In this document: piece after piece, positions 26,337 through 34,549 of the stretch
How the letters are laid out: each line of letters opens with the position of its first letter
How positions within the stretch are numbered: position 1 is the first letter of the stretch
Assembly (NCBI GenBank): GCA_017463615.1
Contig: JAFTOU010000018.1
Span: forward strand, 124,001-188,000
DNA length: 64,000 nt
Reading direction: 5' to 3'
Source: Alistipes sp.
Lineage (GTDB): Bacteria; Bacteroidota; Bacteroidia; Bacteroidales; Rikenellaceae
Position numbers and translations under genes: made by a program
Notes under the pieces: model-generated
The model's database searches: none
What the model was told of the DNA's origin: nothing
Seen by the model: the letters and a program-made list of their open reading frames with translations, nothing else

Positions 26337-28379
26337 ATGAGAAAGATTGTAAATATCATCGTATGCGCAGCTTTTGCGCTGCTCTCAGCTGCTTGTAGCA
26401 ACCAGGCCGAGCAGAACCTTGATATGGGTGAGAATGAGGGTGTTCTTGCACTCAACATCAACTTTGAGAATACTCGTGCCGAGGTAGACGCTGACGCTGC
26501 CTTTGTACTCAAGATTTATCGCTATGCAACCGATGGCAGCAAGGAGCTTGTACGCCGCTACAACTCTCTGGCAGAGGTTCCACAGTATATCTGGCTTGTA
26601 AAGGATAACTACTGCGCTCAGGTTAAGGTGGGCGAGAAGATTCTGGCTTCATTTACCGACAAGTACTACATCGGCGAGCAGGACTTCACCATCACCGCTG
26701 GTAGCGTTGAGAATGTAACTGTAAAGTGTGATATGGTAAACATCCCTGTTGCTGTTGCTTACGACACAACTGTGGCTGCACACTTCACTACAGAGTACTA
26801 CACCTATGTATCTGCTGCTGACAGCTTTGACCTTGATGCAGCAAAGGCTGGTAGCGTACCTACTCTCCAGTACACCGACAGCGGCGAGGGTTACTTTATC
26901 CTCCCTGACGGCTGCACCAACATCAGCTGGTACTTCTACGGTACAGATGGCGTAGAGCCTATATCTGCTACTGGTGTTATTGAGAATGTTGAGCCACTTA
27001 AGCTCTATACTCTCAAGTTCAAGTACTCTAAGGATGCTCCAGGTAGCCTGACTATTGAGGCTACTGTAGATACCACTGTAGATCACCGTGTGGACAATGT
27101 TCCATTCAGTCCAGACCCAACCGTTAAGGGTGTAGGCTTTGATGTTGATACCCCTTACAACTACAATGGTGGTGTTCGTACTTACACTGTAACTGCACTG
27201 GATACTATCTCTCAGCTCAACATTACCTATGGCGAGACTACTTACGACCTTATCAACGGCACATACGCTGGTATCGCTGTAACAAAGGGCTCGGCTAAGG
27301 ATTACACCGTTGAGTTCTCTGAGGAGTTCTTCGCAACCCTCTATGGTGGTACTCAGACCTTCGCATTCCGCGTTAAGGATGCAAGCGGTGGTGTAGGTTA
27401 TCAGGAGTGTGTATACACTGTTGCTGGTGTTCTGCCAATCAACGCTTACGACCTCTGGTTCCAGACTGCAGACTTCTCTGCCCTCTCTTACGATGCAAAT
27501 GTAACTATCGGTTACCGCATTGAGGGTGGCGAGTGGACTCAGCTTGCAGTATCTGCTGCTGGTGCAGACAACACCTACAACGCATCTGCTGTAGACTTCG
27601 CAGCTGGTTATGTATACGAGTACGCTCTGTTCGCTGATGGCGTTCAGGTTGGTGTATCTCGCACCGTTACCACCCCTGCAGGTGCTCAGATTCCTGAGGC
27701 TGGCTTTGAGAGCTGGTCTACCCACTCTGACGAGGCTGTATGTCCTGCACTGGATCCATACAACGCATTCTGGGATACTGGTAACCACGCAACTGCTGGT
27801 CTTACTGGTAATCAGCTGACCGTATCTTCTACCGATGTTCCTGCATCTTCTACTGGTACATACTCTGCATATATGCACTCTATGAAGGCTACTGTATTCG
27901 GCGTTGGTAAGTTCGCTGCAGGTAACCTCTTCGTGGGTCGCTTCGTACAGATTGCTGGTATGGGTGGTATCGTAGAATTCGGTAGAGATTTCGCTTACAC
28001 CGCTCGTCCAAAGGCTCTGCGTTTCTGGATGAAGAACAATCAGGGTACTATCAACGAGGGTAGCCACACAACTGGTACTGACCTTGCTAAGATTTACTGC
28101 TGCCTTACAGATCGTAAGTTCACAGTAAATACAAACGATGAGGCAACCCTCTTTACCCCAGCTATTACAACTGAGGGTATCCTTGCCGCTGCATACTATG
28201 AGAGCACTGAGAGTCACTCAGAGTGGACTCAGATTGAGATTCCTATTGAGTACCGAGAGGGTGAGACAACAAAACCTACACAGCTCGTTCTTACATTTAC
28301 CTGCTCTGGTTATGGTGACTACTTCACCGGTTCTACAGACAGTTATATGTATGTTGACGACGTAGAGTTTGTATACTAA
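26337..28379 (+). CDS. DUF4493 plus PCMD-domain surface lipoprotein
   Basis: 680 residues. Lipoprotein signal (LLSAAC), DUF4493 region (~25-250), an Ig-like module resembling those of the preceding protein (~255-360), a linker domain (~365-445), and a C-terminal PCMD (putative carbohydrate metabolism domain) from about 455. PCMD signatures are AGFESWSTH, NAFWDTGN, GKFAAGNLFVGRF, ARPKALRFWMK and SGYGDYFTGSTDSYMYVDDVEFVY. It is probably a terminal, ligand-binding partner of the DUF4493 proteins. The codon bias is as in the previous gene. Confidence 0.85.
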   Translation: MRKIVNIIVCAAFALLSAACSNQAEQNLDMGENEGVLALNINFENTRAEVDADAAFVLKIYRYATDGSKELVRRYNSLAEVPQYIWLVKDNYCAQVKVGEKILASFTDKYYIGEQDFTITAGSVENVTVKCDMVNIPVAVAYDTTVAAHFTTEYYTYVSAADSFDLDAAKAGSVPTLQYTDSGEGYFILPDGCTNISWYFYGTDGVEPISATGVIENVEPLKLYTLKFKYSKDAPGSLTIEATVDTTVDHRVDNVPFSPDPTVKGVGFDVDTPYNYNGGVRTYTVTALDTISQLNITYGETTYDLINGTYAGIAVTKGSAKDYTVEFSEEFFATLYGGTQTFAFRVKDASGGVGYQECVYTVAGVLPINAYDLWFQTADFSALSYDANVTIGYRIEGGEWTQLAVSAAGADNTYNASAVDFAAGYVYEYALFADGVQVGVSRTVTTPAGAQIPEAGFESWSTHSDEAVCPALDPYNAFWDTGNHATAGLTGNQLTVSSTDVPASSTGTYSAYMHSMKATVFGVGKFAAGNLFVGRFVQIAGMGGIVEFGRDFAYTARPKALRFWMKNNQGTINEGSHTTGTDLAKIYCCLTDRKFTVNTNDEATLFTPAITTEGILAAAYYESTESHSEWTQIEIPIEYREGETTKPTQLVLTFTCSGYGDYFTGSTDSYMYVDDVEFVY

Positions 28380-28383
28380 TTCG

Positions 28384-28411
28384 GGTAACCCTCCCTTCGG
28401 GGAGGGCTACC
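28384..28411 (+). terminator. Hairpin terminator after DUF4493 operon, U-tract displaced by insertion
   Basis: GGTA-a-CCCTCCC, TTCG loop, GGGAGGG-c-TACC. The stem is strong, but the sequence after it is TTAA and then the MITE, so no U-run remains. Confidence 0.65.
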
Positions 28412-28415
28412 TTAA

Positions 28416-28601
28416 GGTAGGTTCTATAAATTAGGTCGTGGCGATTTGGAACTATATTTTGAGCAGATTGCTCTTTTTTATGAGGGCGCAATAGCCTATT
28501 GTAACCGAGTAAAAATGAATAATATGCCAAAATAGAGTCCAAAGCGACCGAAATTAAGTTCCTACTGTGATTAACTTTTGTCCTAATTTATAGAACATAC
28601 C
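28416..28601. mobile_element. 186-bp MITE with 20-bp terminal inverted repeats and TTAA duplication
   Basis: Left end GGTAGGTTCTATAAATTAGG (28416-28435) and right end 28582-28601 are inverted repeats with one mismatch. TTAA lies directly outside both ends (28412-28415 and 28602-28605), as expected for a 4-bp target duplication. Subterminal motifs recur inverted (GCGATTTGGAACTATATTTT near 28441; its relative, read on minus, near 28515-28535). No transposase ORF fits. Family unassigned. Confidence 0.8.
28461..28479 (+). terminator. Intrinsic terminator inside the MITE
   Basis: GAGCA-gat-TGCTC followed by six T. On the plus strand it would end transcription arriving from the DUF4493 genes, or supply the terminator function lost at 28412. 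Confidence 0.65.
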
Positions 28602-28618
28602 TTAAACAATAATAACGG

Positions 28619-29419
28619 ATGTTTTTGAACAAAAGATTGGCGATTTTTACCGCCGCAACACTTATATTCTTCTCTTCTGCTGCTCAGCAGGTGCAGGATA
28701 GTGTGGCTGTAGCAACACCTACAACCATGACCCGCACCGAGCAGAGACAGAACCGAGGACTATCCAACATGAAGACCCATATTGTCCCAAAGGGGCAGTG
28801 GGTCTTTGGAGGTAGTCTAACATACTCCACCCACACCAACTCGGACTACACCTTTCTAATCATTGAGGATATTGACTCAAAGGGTTACTCCGTAAAGGTC
28901 AGCCCGCTGGTGGGTTATTCGCTTGCGCCAAACTCTATCATTGGTGTCAGGGGCATCTACAGCCGCTCCTACCTCAATATGGACTCTGCCTCATTGAGTA
29001 TGGGCGAGGGCGACAGTGCGATTAACATCGGAGTAGACTACTACTATATGCTCAAACATTCGTACAATGTTGCAGCTATCTGGCGTCAGTATATTCCGCT
29101 GGGTTACAACAAGCGTATTGGTCTATTTGCCGAGTTCCAGCTTGCGGCAGGAGGCTCTCAGTCTAAGTTTGCCGAGGGTCAGCCTATTCGCGGAACATAC
29201 GCCAAGGGATTTGACATCTCGTTGGGTGTAAATCCGGGCGTTGTGGCATTTATCACCAACAATATGGCTCTGGAGCTTAATATCGGCGTGCTGGGTCTGG
29301 GTTATTCGCACACAAAGCAGATTCACAACCAGATTACTACAGGTCAGAGCTCGTCAAGTAATATGAATTTCAAAGTAAACATCCTCTCCATAGGTCTGGG
29401 TGTAGCGTTTTACCTCTAA
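28619..29419 (+). CDS. Outer-membrane beta-barrel protein (paralogue 1)
   Basis: 266 residues. Signal peptide ends near FFSSAAQ. A short polar region follows, then about eight amphipathic strands with alternating hydrophobic residues, ending in an aromatic-hydrophobic strand (LSIGLGVAFYL) typical of barrel C-termini. It resembles the next gene in layout (VFGGSLTYS vs MMGLTVSYG; IGLFAEFQLAAG vs FGLFAEWELSG), so the two are tandem paralogues. Likely an assembly or anchoring partner for the neighbouring surface lipoproteins, which is inference from context. Confidence 0.7.
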   Translation: MFLNKRLAIFTAATLIFFSSAAQQVQDSVAVATPTTMTRTEQRQNRGLSNMKTHIVPKGQWVFGGSLTYSTHTNSDYTFLIIEDIDSKGYSVKVSPLVGYSLAPNSIIGVRGIYSRSYLNMDSASLSMGEGDSAINIGVDYYYMLKHSYNVAAIWRQYIPLGYNKRIGLFAEFQLAAGGSQSKFAEGQPIRGTYAKGFDISLGVNPGVVAFITNNMALELNIGVLGLGYSHTKQIHNQITTGQSSSSNMNFKVNILSIGLGVAFYL

Positions 29420-29431
29420 ATGTTGGCACAA

Positions 29432-30238
29432 ATGAAGAAGTTATTAGCAATACTACTCCTGCTTTGCGCCACAGCACCTGTTGCGGCGCAGACCGACCCT
29501 GCAACCGAGCAGAGCAGTTCAAAGAGCAAGCGCACTCCGCGCATAGACCGCGAGATAAACAGCAATAAGTTTGTCTTCAAGGGCGAGTCTATGATGGGTC
29601 TTACCGTATCCTATGGTACTCTTGAGAGTGAGGATAGCGACTTGGGACTCGTTATTGACGACATCAACCTGCGCGGCTCGATGTTTACCATCAAGCCGCA
29701 CTACGGCTACTTCTACCGCGACAATCAGGCTATAGGTGTCCGTCTGGGATATACCTACGGCAACGGCAGCCTTGACAATCTGGGACTCAACCTTGGCGAG
29801 GCAAATGGCGTAACTCTGTCCGTTGGCGGTATGGGTTATAGCAATCGTGCATACTCTGTAGCACTATATCATCGTTCTTATATGTCACTTGACAAGAAGG
29901 GTCGCTTTGGCCTATTTGCCGAGTGGGAGTTGTCGGGACAGATGTCTCGCTCGCAGTTTGACTTCCAGAGCGAGGGTGCGACAAAGAGCAATATTTCAAA
30001 TAACTACCGCTTGGCTCTTAACTTCGCGCCGGGATTGGCAGTCTACATCTTCCCAAATGTATGCGCAGGCGTATCATTTGGCTTGGGTGGCTTGCAGTAC
30101 ACACATGTCCGACAGCAGGATGGCGAGGGTAACTTTACTGGCGAGCGCGACTTCTCTAAGCTCCGCTTTGGACTTAACCTCGCGCAGATAAATATTGGCG
30201 TGAATGTTCACTTGTGGAACAAGAAACAAGATAAGTAA
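29432..30238 (+). CDS. Outer-membrane beta-barrel protein (paralogue 2)
   Basis: 268 residues from ATG 29432 (MKKLLAILLLLCATAPVAAQ signal peptide). An ATG four codons upstream at 29420 abuts the previous stop and is an alternative. After a basic, Ser-rich stretch (SSSKSKRTPRIDRE) it continues as amphipathic beta-strands with FVFKGESMMGLTVSYG and GRFGLFAEWELSGQM, like its upstream paralogue. Translation is coupled to the next gene through a TAATG overlap. Confidence 0.7.
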   Translation: MKKLLAILLLLCATAPVAAQTDPATEQSSSKSKRTPRIDREINSNKFVFKGESMMGLTVSYGTLESEDSDLGLVIDDINLRGSMFTIKPHYGYFYRDNQAIGVRLGYTYGNGSLDNLGLNLGEANGVTLSVGGMGYSNRAYSVALYHRSYMSLDKKGRFGLFAEWELSGQMSRSQFDFQSEGATKSNISNNYRLALNFAPGLAVYIFPNVCAGVSFGLGGLQYTHVRQQDGEGNFTGERDFSKLRFGLNLAQINIGVNVHLWNKKQDK

Positions 30239-31848
30239 TGAGAAAATTTATAACACTTATAGCTGCACTGCTTGCTCTGAGCTCCTGTATTGAGAACGAT
30301 ATTCCATACCCTATCGTGGAGTTGGATATCATAGATATTGAGGTTGAGGGCGCTATTGGCGAGCCAAATATTGACCGTGCAAACCGCAAGGTTACCGTCT
30401 CGCTGGCAGAGAATGTTGATATTCGCAATGTGAAGATTGCCTCTATAGAGTGTAGCGAGGGTGCAACCCTCTCGCGCAATATGGTTGGCAAGTTTGATAT
30501 GCGCTATCCGCAGTATGTCACTCTGAGCCTCTATCAGGACTATGAGTGGGTTATCGTGGCAAGTCAGGATATTGACCGCCGCTTTACCGTCATAGGTCAG
30601 ATTGGCGAGACCGAGTGGGATATAGCTCGCACCATGGCAAAGGTATACCGCCGCTCAGACTTCGGTCTGGATACGGTTACTGTCACTCAGCTGCGCTTTG
30701 GTCCAAAGCCTGAGTACGACTTCCCGGATGCCTCTACCCTGCGCGACTTTAGCAATGCAGAGCATACTCAGACCGCTATTGTAGACTCTTACGGTCGTCG
30801 CGAGATTTGGCGACTGGTTGTAGAGCCTATGGAGGTGCAGGTAAATATCACTCGCGCCGTTGCTGGTGCAAATGTGGTATGGCTCAAGGCTATCGGTATT
30901 GACGGTGCGCAGACTGGCTTCCGCTACCGTGCAAAGGGCACAGAGCAGTGGAGCGAGGCCGAGGATAGCTGGTACACATCGCGTGGCGGTATTATTGAGG
31001 CTGCACTGCGTCACCTTGATACCCAGACCGAGTACGAGATTATCGGCTATGCCGTATCTGAGAGTGGCGAACAGCTCTCTAACATCGTCAGCGTAGTTAC
31101 TACCGACACCTTCACTCTGCCAAATGCTCAATTTAACGAGTGGAGCGTGGATGGTGGCACATACTACCCTTATGTAAACAAGCAGAGCGCTTGGTGGGGT
31201 ACTGGTAACCCTGGCTCCGCAATCGCAGGCATTACCCTTACAACTCCTTGCACCGAGAATCTTGCCCCTGGTATGAGTGGCACCTGCGCACAGCTGTGGT
31301 CACAGCAGGCAAATGTCTTCGGTATCAAGAAGTTTGCAGCGGGTAACTACTTCTGCGGCGAGTTTGGAGGCGTTTCGGGCACTAACGGACTTGTACGCTT
31401 TGGTCGTAAGTTTGACCTCCGCCCTACCGCACTGCGTGGCTGGCTGAAGTACAACCGAGGCACTATCGACTGTGCTCCGAAGAATGCAAACCCTAAGGTT
31501 CCGGGTATCGGTTCACCTGACCGCGGTAGTATCTACATCGCGCTGGGCGATTGGGACTACACCGTCTATGGTGGTACGGAGGAGTCGCCAGTGATTGTTG
31601 ATACCAGCAAGGAGTCTACATTCTTCAACTCGCAGAACGAGGGTATTATCGCCTACGGAGAGATTATCTACAACGAGTCGTGCGACTGGTATCAGTTTGA
31701 GATTCCGTTGGAGTATCGCGACTTTGAGCGCACACCTACGCACATTATCATCGTAGCCACCGGCTCAAGCTATGGCGACTACTTTGTCGGCAGTAGCGAG
31801 TCTATAATGTGGCTGGACGATTTTGAGCTTGTCTACGACTATGAATAG
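30238..31848 (+). CDS. PCMD-domain surface lipoprotein
   Basis: 536 residues. Lipoprotein signal LLALSSC. The N-terminal ~210 residues contain two beta domains (VTVSLAENVDIRNVKIASIE; REIWRLVVEP). A fibronectin-like module follows (~210-295), then a C-terminal PCMD with FNEWSVDGGTYY, SAWWGTGN, KKFAAGNYFCGEF, RPTALRGWLKYNRGTI and SSYGDYFVGSSESIMWLDDFELVY. The PCMD is alignable with the one ending at 28379, so the locus has two PCMD proteins separated by the barrel pair. Confidence 0.85.
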   Translation: MRKFITLIAALLALSSCIENDIPYPIVELDIIDIEVEGAIGEPNIDRANRKVTVSLAENVDIRNVKIASIECSEGATLSRNMVGKFDMRYPQYVTLSLYQDYEWVIVASQDIDRRFTVIGQIGETEWDIARTMAKVYRRSDFGLDTVTVTQLRFGPKPEYDFPDASTLRDFSNAEHTQTAIVDSYGRREIWRLVVEPMEVQVNITRAVAGANVVWLKAIGIDGAQTGFRYRAKGTEQWSEAEDSWYTSRGGIIEAALRHLDTQTEYEIIGYAVSESGEQLSNIVSVVTTDTFTLPNAQFNEWSVDGGTYYPYVNKQSAWWGTGNPGSAIAGITLTTPCTENLAPGMSGTCAQLWSQQANVFGIKKFAAGNYFCGEFGGVSGTNGLVRFGRKFDLRPTALRGWLKYNRGTIDCAPKNANPKVPGIGSPDRGSIYIALGDWDYTVYGGTEESPVIVDTSKESTFFNSQNEGIIAYGEIIYNESCDWYQFEIPLEYRDFERTPTHIIIVATGSSYGDYFVGSSESIMWLDDFELVYDYE

Positions 31849-32470
31849 CAGACTTAAACACTACATAGAGCGGGAGATTCTTCCGCTCTATGCCTTTTTT
31901 GATAAGGCGCACAATGGCGACCACGCCGAGCAGGTTATCGCCCGCAGCCTGACCCTTGCCGAGCACTACGATGTGGATATTGATATGGTCTACACCATCG
32001 CCGCCTACCACGATATAGGACTGCAGGCGGGTCGCGAAAGACACCATATAGTCTCGGGCGAGCTGCTTGCTGCCGATGCGGTGCTTAGGGAGTTTTTTAC
32101 AGAGGAGCAGATAGTAACTATGCGCGAGGCTGTGGAGGACCATCGCGCCTCGGCAAAGAGTGAGCCGCGCACTATCTATGGCCGTATCGTAGCAGAGGCA
32201 GATAGGTGCATTGAGCCGCTGACGGTCATCCGTCGCACCGTGCAGTTCGGACTTGCCCACTACCCTACGCTGAGCACTGAGGAGCACTTTGCCCGCTGCT
32301 GCCACCACCTTGACGAGAAGTACGGCGAGGGTGGCTACCTCAAGCTCTGGATACCCCACTCCGACAACGCCCTGCGCTTAGCCGAGCTCCGCGCCATTGC
32401 CGCCGACAGAGAGCAGCTAAGAGCGATATTTGATACGATTTTTGCAGAAGAAAATATCGCAGAAGAGTAA
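31841..32470 (+). CDS. HD-domain phosphohydrolase
   Basis: 209 residues from ATG 31841, which overlaps the preceding stop (codons further upstream lie inside the PCMD gene). HD metal-binding motifs: NGDHAEQVIARS (first His), YHDIG (His-Asp pair), later VEDHR and AEADR. The size and motif spacing fit small HD hydrolases acting on nucleotides or phosphoesters in the cytoplasm. No signal peptide. It is last on this transcript and is followed by repeat copy 3. Substrate unknown. Confidence 0.8.
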   Translation: MNSRLKHYIEREILPLYAFFDKAHNGDHAEQVIARSLTLAEHYDVDIDMVYTIAAYHDIGLQAGRERHHIVSGELLAADAVLREFFTEEQIVTMREAVEDHRASAKSEPRTIYGRIVAEADRCIEPLTVIRRTVQFGLAHYPTLSTEEHFARCCHHLDEKYGEGGYLKLWIPHSDNALRLAELRAIAADREQLRAIFDTIFAEENIAEE

Positions 32471-32485
32471 TTAACGCACCACCCT

Positions 32486-32612
32486 ATTGGCGTCAGAAGG
32501 GGTTAGATGCCACGCTCGGCGAAAAATCCCAACGATGGATAGTACTAAAGCGTACAGCCATTGTTGGGATTTTTCGTTAGCGGAAGCAGGTATGCCCCTT
32601 ATCACGCCAAAT
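32486..32612. repeat. Palindromic structured element, copy 3 (subfamily B)
   Basis: 127 bp. Outer arms ATTGGCGTCAGAAGGGG and CCCCTTATCACGCCAAAT are inverted repeats. The inner hairpin (32520-32545 with 32552-32576) is a near-perfect ~25-bp stem tipped by GTAC-TAAAGC-GTAC. Flanking segments GGTTAGATGC, ACGCTCGGC, GTTAGCGGAAGCAGG are shared with copy 4. It sits between the convergent HD and aroG genes. Confidence 0.85.
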
Positions 32613-32617
32613 CAATG

Positions 32618-32650
32618 AAAAAAGTGAGCAGTAATTTACTGCTCACTTTT
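32618..32650 (-). terminator. Terminator whose 5' arm is the end of the aroG coding sequence
   Basis: Perfect 15-bp inverted repeat (32620-32634 with 32636-32650). On the minus strand the first arm encodes the last four codons plus stop of the DAHP synthase gene, and the stem is followed by a T-run. Confidence 0.85.
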
Positions 32651-33697
32651 CATTATATGGTTCTGTTTGTTGATACTCTCAATGTGAATCGCCTCTAAAA
32701 GTATATTGAGAAAATCGTGACTCAGGCCGAGCTCCTCGGAGCGGGCGAGGACGCGCTCAACGACTTGGTTCCAGCGGGAAGATTGGAGAATCATCACATT
32801 ATTCTCGCGCTTGATGCGGCCGATACCTTCGGCAGCCTCCATACGGCGGGAGAGGAGTTTGAGAATCTCGTCATCAAGGCGGTCAATAACGCCACGAAGC
32901 TCGTCAAGCGATGTCTGGTAAGCGACGGAGTCTGACCCCTCATTACGCCAAACGATGCTATCCAGCAGCGTTACAAGGTCGGCAGGGGTAACCTGTTGCT
33001 TAGCGTCCGACCACGCTGCATCCGGGGTGATATGGCTCTCAACCATAATACCATTAAAATTCAAGTCGGCAGCCTGCTGTGACACCTCCTGCAGATACTC
33101 TCTATTGCCGCAGATATGCGATGGGTCGCAGAAGATTGGCAGCTCAGGCAGGCGCTTCTTAATCTCCAGAGCCAGATGCCACATAGGTGTATTGCGGTAC
33201 TGCGACGAGCCATAGCCCGAGAATCCGCGGTGGATAAGACCCAGATTCTTGACATTACACTTAGCAAAGCGCTCCACAGCGCCGTTCCACAGCTCCACAT
33301 CGGCATTCATAGGGTTTTTAATCAACACGGGGGCATCCGTACCACGCAGAGACTCGGCAATCTCCTGCACACTAAATGGGTTTGAGGTTGTGCGGGCGCC
33401 AATCCAGAACATATCAATACCGAAAGCCAGAGCGCTCTCCACATGCTTGGCATTTGCCACCTCAATAGCCACGGGCAGACCCGTTGTCTTCTTCACCTCC
33501 ACAAGCCACGGCAGTGCGGGTATACCCATACCCTCAAAGCCTCCCGGCTTGGTACGCGGCTTCCACACTCCTGCGCGGAAAATATCTACCTTGCCCGACT
33601 GTGCGAGCTCCTGTGCGGTCTGGAGGGTCTGCTCTACGGTCTCGGCAGAGCAAGGGCCTGCTATAATCAACGGTTTCTTTGAGTTCAAGTCTATCAT
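32636..33697 (-). CDS. Bifunctional DAHP synthase / chorismate mutase
   Basis: 353 residues. Residues 1-~250 form a type I, KDO8P-synthase-like DAHP synthase (LIIAGPCSAET, RAGVWKPRTKPGGFEG, LIKNPMNAD, FCDPSHICG). Residues ~262-345 form an AroQ-type chorismate mutase (LDELRGVIDRLDDEILKLLSRRM, AEGIGRIKRE). It catalyses the first step of the shikimate pathway and the branch step to prephenate. The fused mutase also acts as a feedback sensor in related proteins. It is the last gene of the Phe/Tyr operon, 6 nt after tyrA, and ends in its own terminator. Confidence 0.95.
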   Translation of the reverse strand: MIDLNSKKPLIIAGPCSAETVEQTLQTAQELAQSGKVDIFRAGVWKPRTKPGGFEGMGIPALPWLVEVKKTTGLPVAIEVANAKHVESALAFGIDMFWIGARTTSNPFSVQEIAESLRGTDAPVLIKNPMNADVELWNGAVERFAKCNVKNLGLIHRGFSGYGSSQYRNTPMWHLALEIKKRLPELPIFCDPSHICGNREYLQEVSQQAADLNFNGIMVESHITPDAAWSDAKQQVTPADLVTLLDSIVWRNEGSDSVAYQTSLDELRGVIDRLDDEILKLLSRRMEAAEGIGRIKRENNVMILQSSRWNQVVERVLARSEELGLSHDFLNILLEAIHIESINKQNHIMKSEQ

Positions 33698-33703
33698 AAT
33701 TGT

Positions 33704-34549
33704 CTATTTTTGTAATACCTTTCTAATATCGTTTGCGCGTGTGATAATATCGTTCAGAGCCTCGGTATCATCCCTCTCCAGCGCCTTACGGAAGAGGTTT
33801 AGCTGGTGGATATACTCGCGGAGCACATCAAGGATATTGTACTTATTCTGCATAAAGATTGGAATCCAAGTCTTGGCGCTACTCTTGGCAAGGCGCACGG
33901 TGCTATCAAAACCACCACCTGCGAGGTTGAAGATAGCCTCCTCCTCGCGCTCCTTCTCCAGCACCGTAGTGGAGAGGATAAAGGATGTGATGTGCGAGAT
34001 ATGGCTCACATAGGCGGCGTGCAGATCGTGCTGCTCGGCATTCATTTCAAGCACCGACATACCTAATGCGCGATAGAGCTCCTCTACCGTAGCTACGGCA
34101 GCAGCATCGGAGCGCTCCTTCTCGCAGATAACCACGCTACGACCACTAAAAGAGTCCACGGTAGCCGCCTGAGGGCCACTAAACTCTGTACCCCACATCG
34201 GGTGTGTAGCCACAAAGCGGGCACGCGATGGGTGGAGAGAGATAATCTCGCACAGCTCCTCCTTCGTAGAGCCCATATCTATAACTATCTGGTGGGGCGC
34301 AACCCTATTGAGTATCTTTACTGCCATCTGCGGAATAACATCCACAGGCACTGCCAGGGCGATAAGATCCGCATCGGCAATAGCCTCGCTAAGTGGCAGA
34401 ATACTCTCTACAATGCCACGCTGCAGAGCCACCGCAGCATTCTGCGCATTTGCCTCAACACCCACGAGAGTCGTTGCCAGACCACGAGCCTTGAGAGCAA
34501 GGGCAAATGAGCCACCGATAAGACCCAAACCTACAACTGCAACTTTCAT
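33704..34549 (-). CDS. tyrA: Prephenate dehydrogenase
   Basis: 281 residues. N-terminal Rossmann fold with VGLGLIGGSFA (NAD(P) binding), then the prephenate dehydrogenase signatures THPMWGTEFSGP and LHAAYVSHISH, and a helical C-terminal dimerisation domain. It converts prephenate to 4-hydroxyphenylpyruvate on the Tyr branch. No ACT domain is present, so feedback control must come from elsewhere. Its start overlaps the aminotransferase stop by one base (TAATG). Confidence 0.93.
   Translation of the reverse strand: MKVAVVGLGLIGGSFALALKARGLATTLVGVEANAQNAAVALQRGIVESILPLSEAIADADLIALAVPVDVIPQMAVKILNRVAPHQIVIDMGSTKEELCEIISLHPSRARFVATHPMWGTEFSGPQAATVDSFSGRSVVICEKERSDAAAVATVEELYRALGMSVLEMNAEQHDLHAAYVSHISHITSFILSTTVLEKEREEEAIFNLAGGGFDSTVRLAKSSAKTWIPIFMQNKYNILDVLREYIHQLNLFRKALERDDTEALNDIITRANDIRKVLQK

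Noticed and set aside
26649-28217. Long minus-strand open frame (522 codons) opposite the DUF4493-PCMD gene
   Set aside because: Shadow of the strongly biased T-ending codons on the plus strand; composition is Cys/Ser/Tyr-rich without any domain pattern.
28416-28601. Intact insertion sequence
   Set aside because: Only 186 bp and no transposase frame; it fits a non-autonomous element instead.
32486-32612. Integron attC-like site (GTTAGATGC occurs in subfamily B elements)
   Set aside because: The paired RYYYAAC and GTTRRRY core sites are not at the two ends, no integrase or cassette array is present, and the outer arms are a different sequence.
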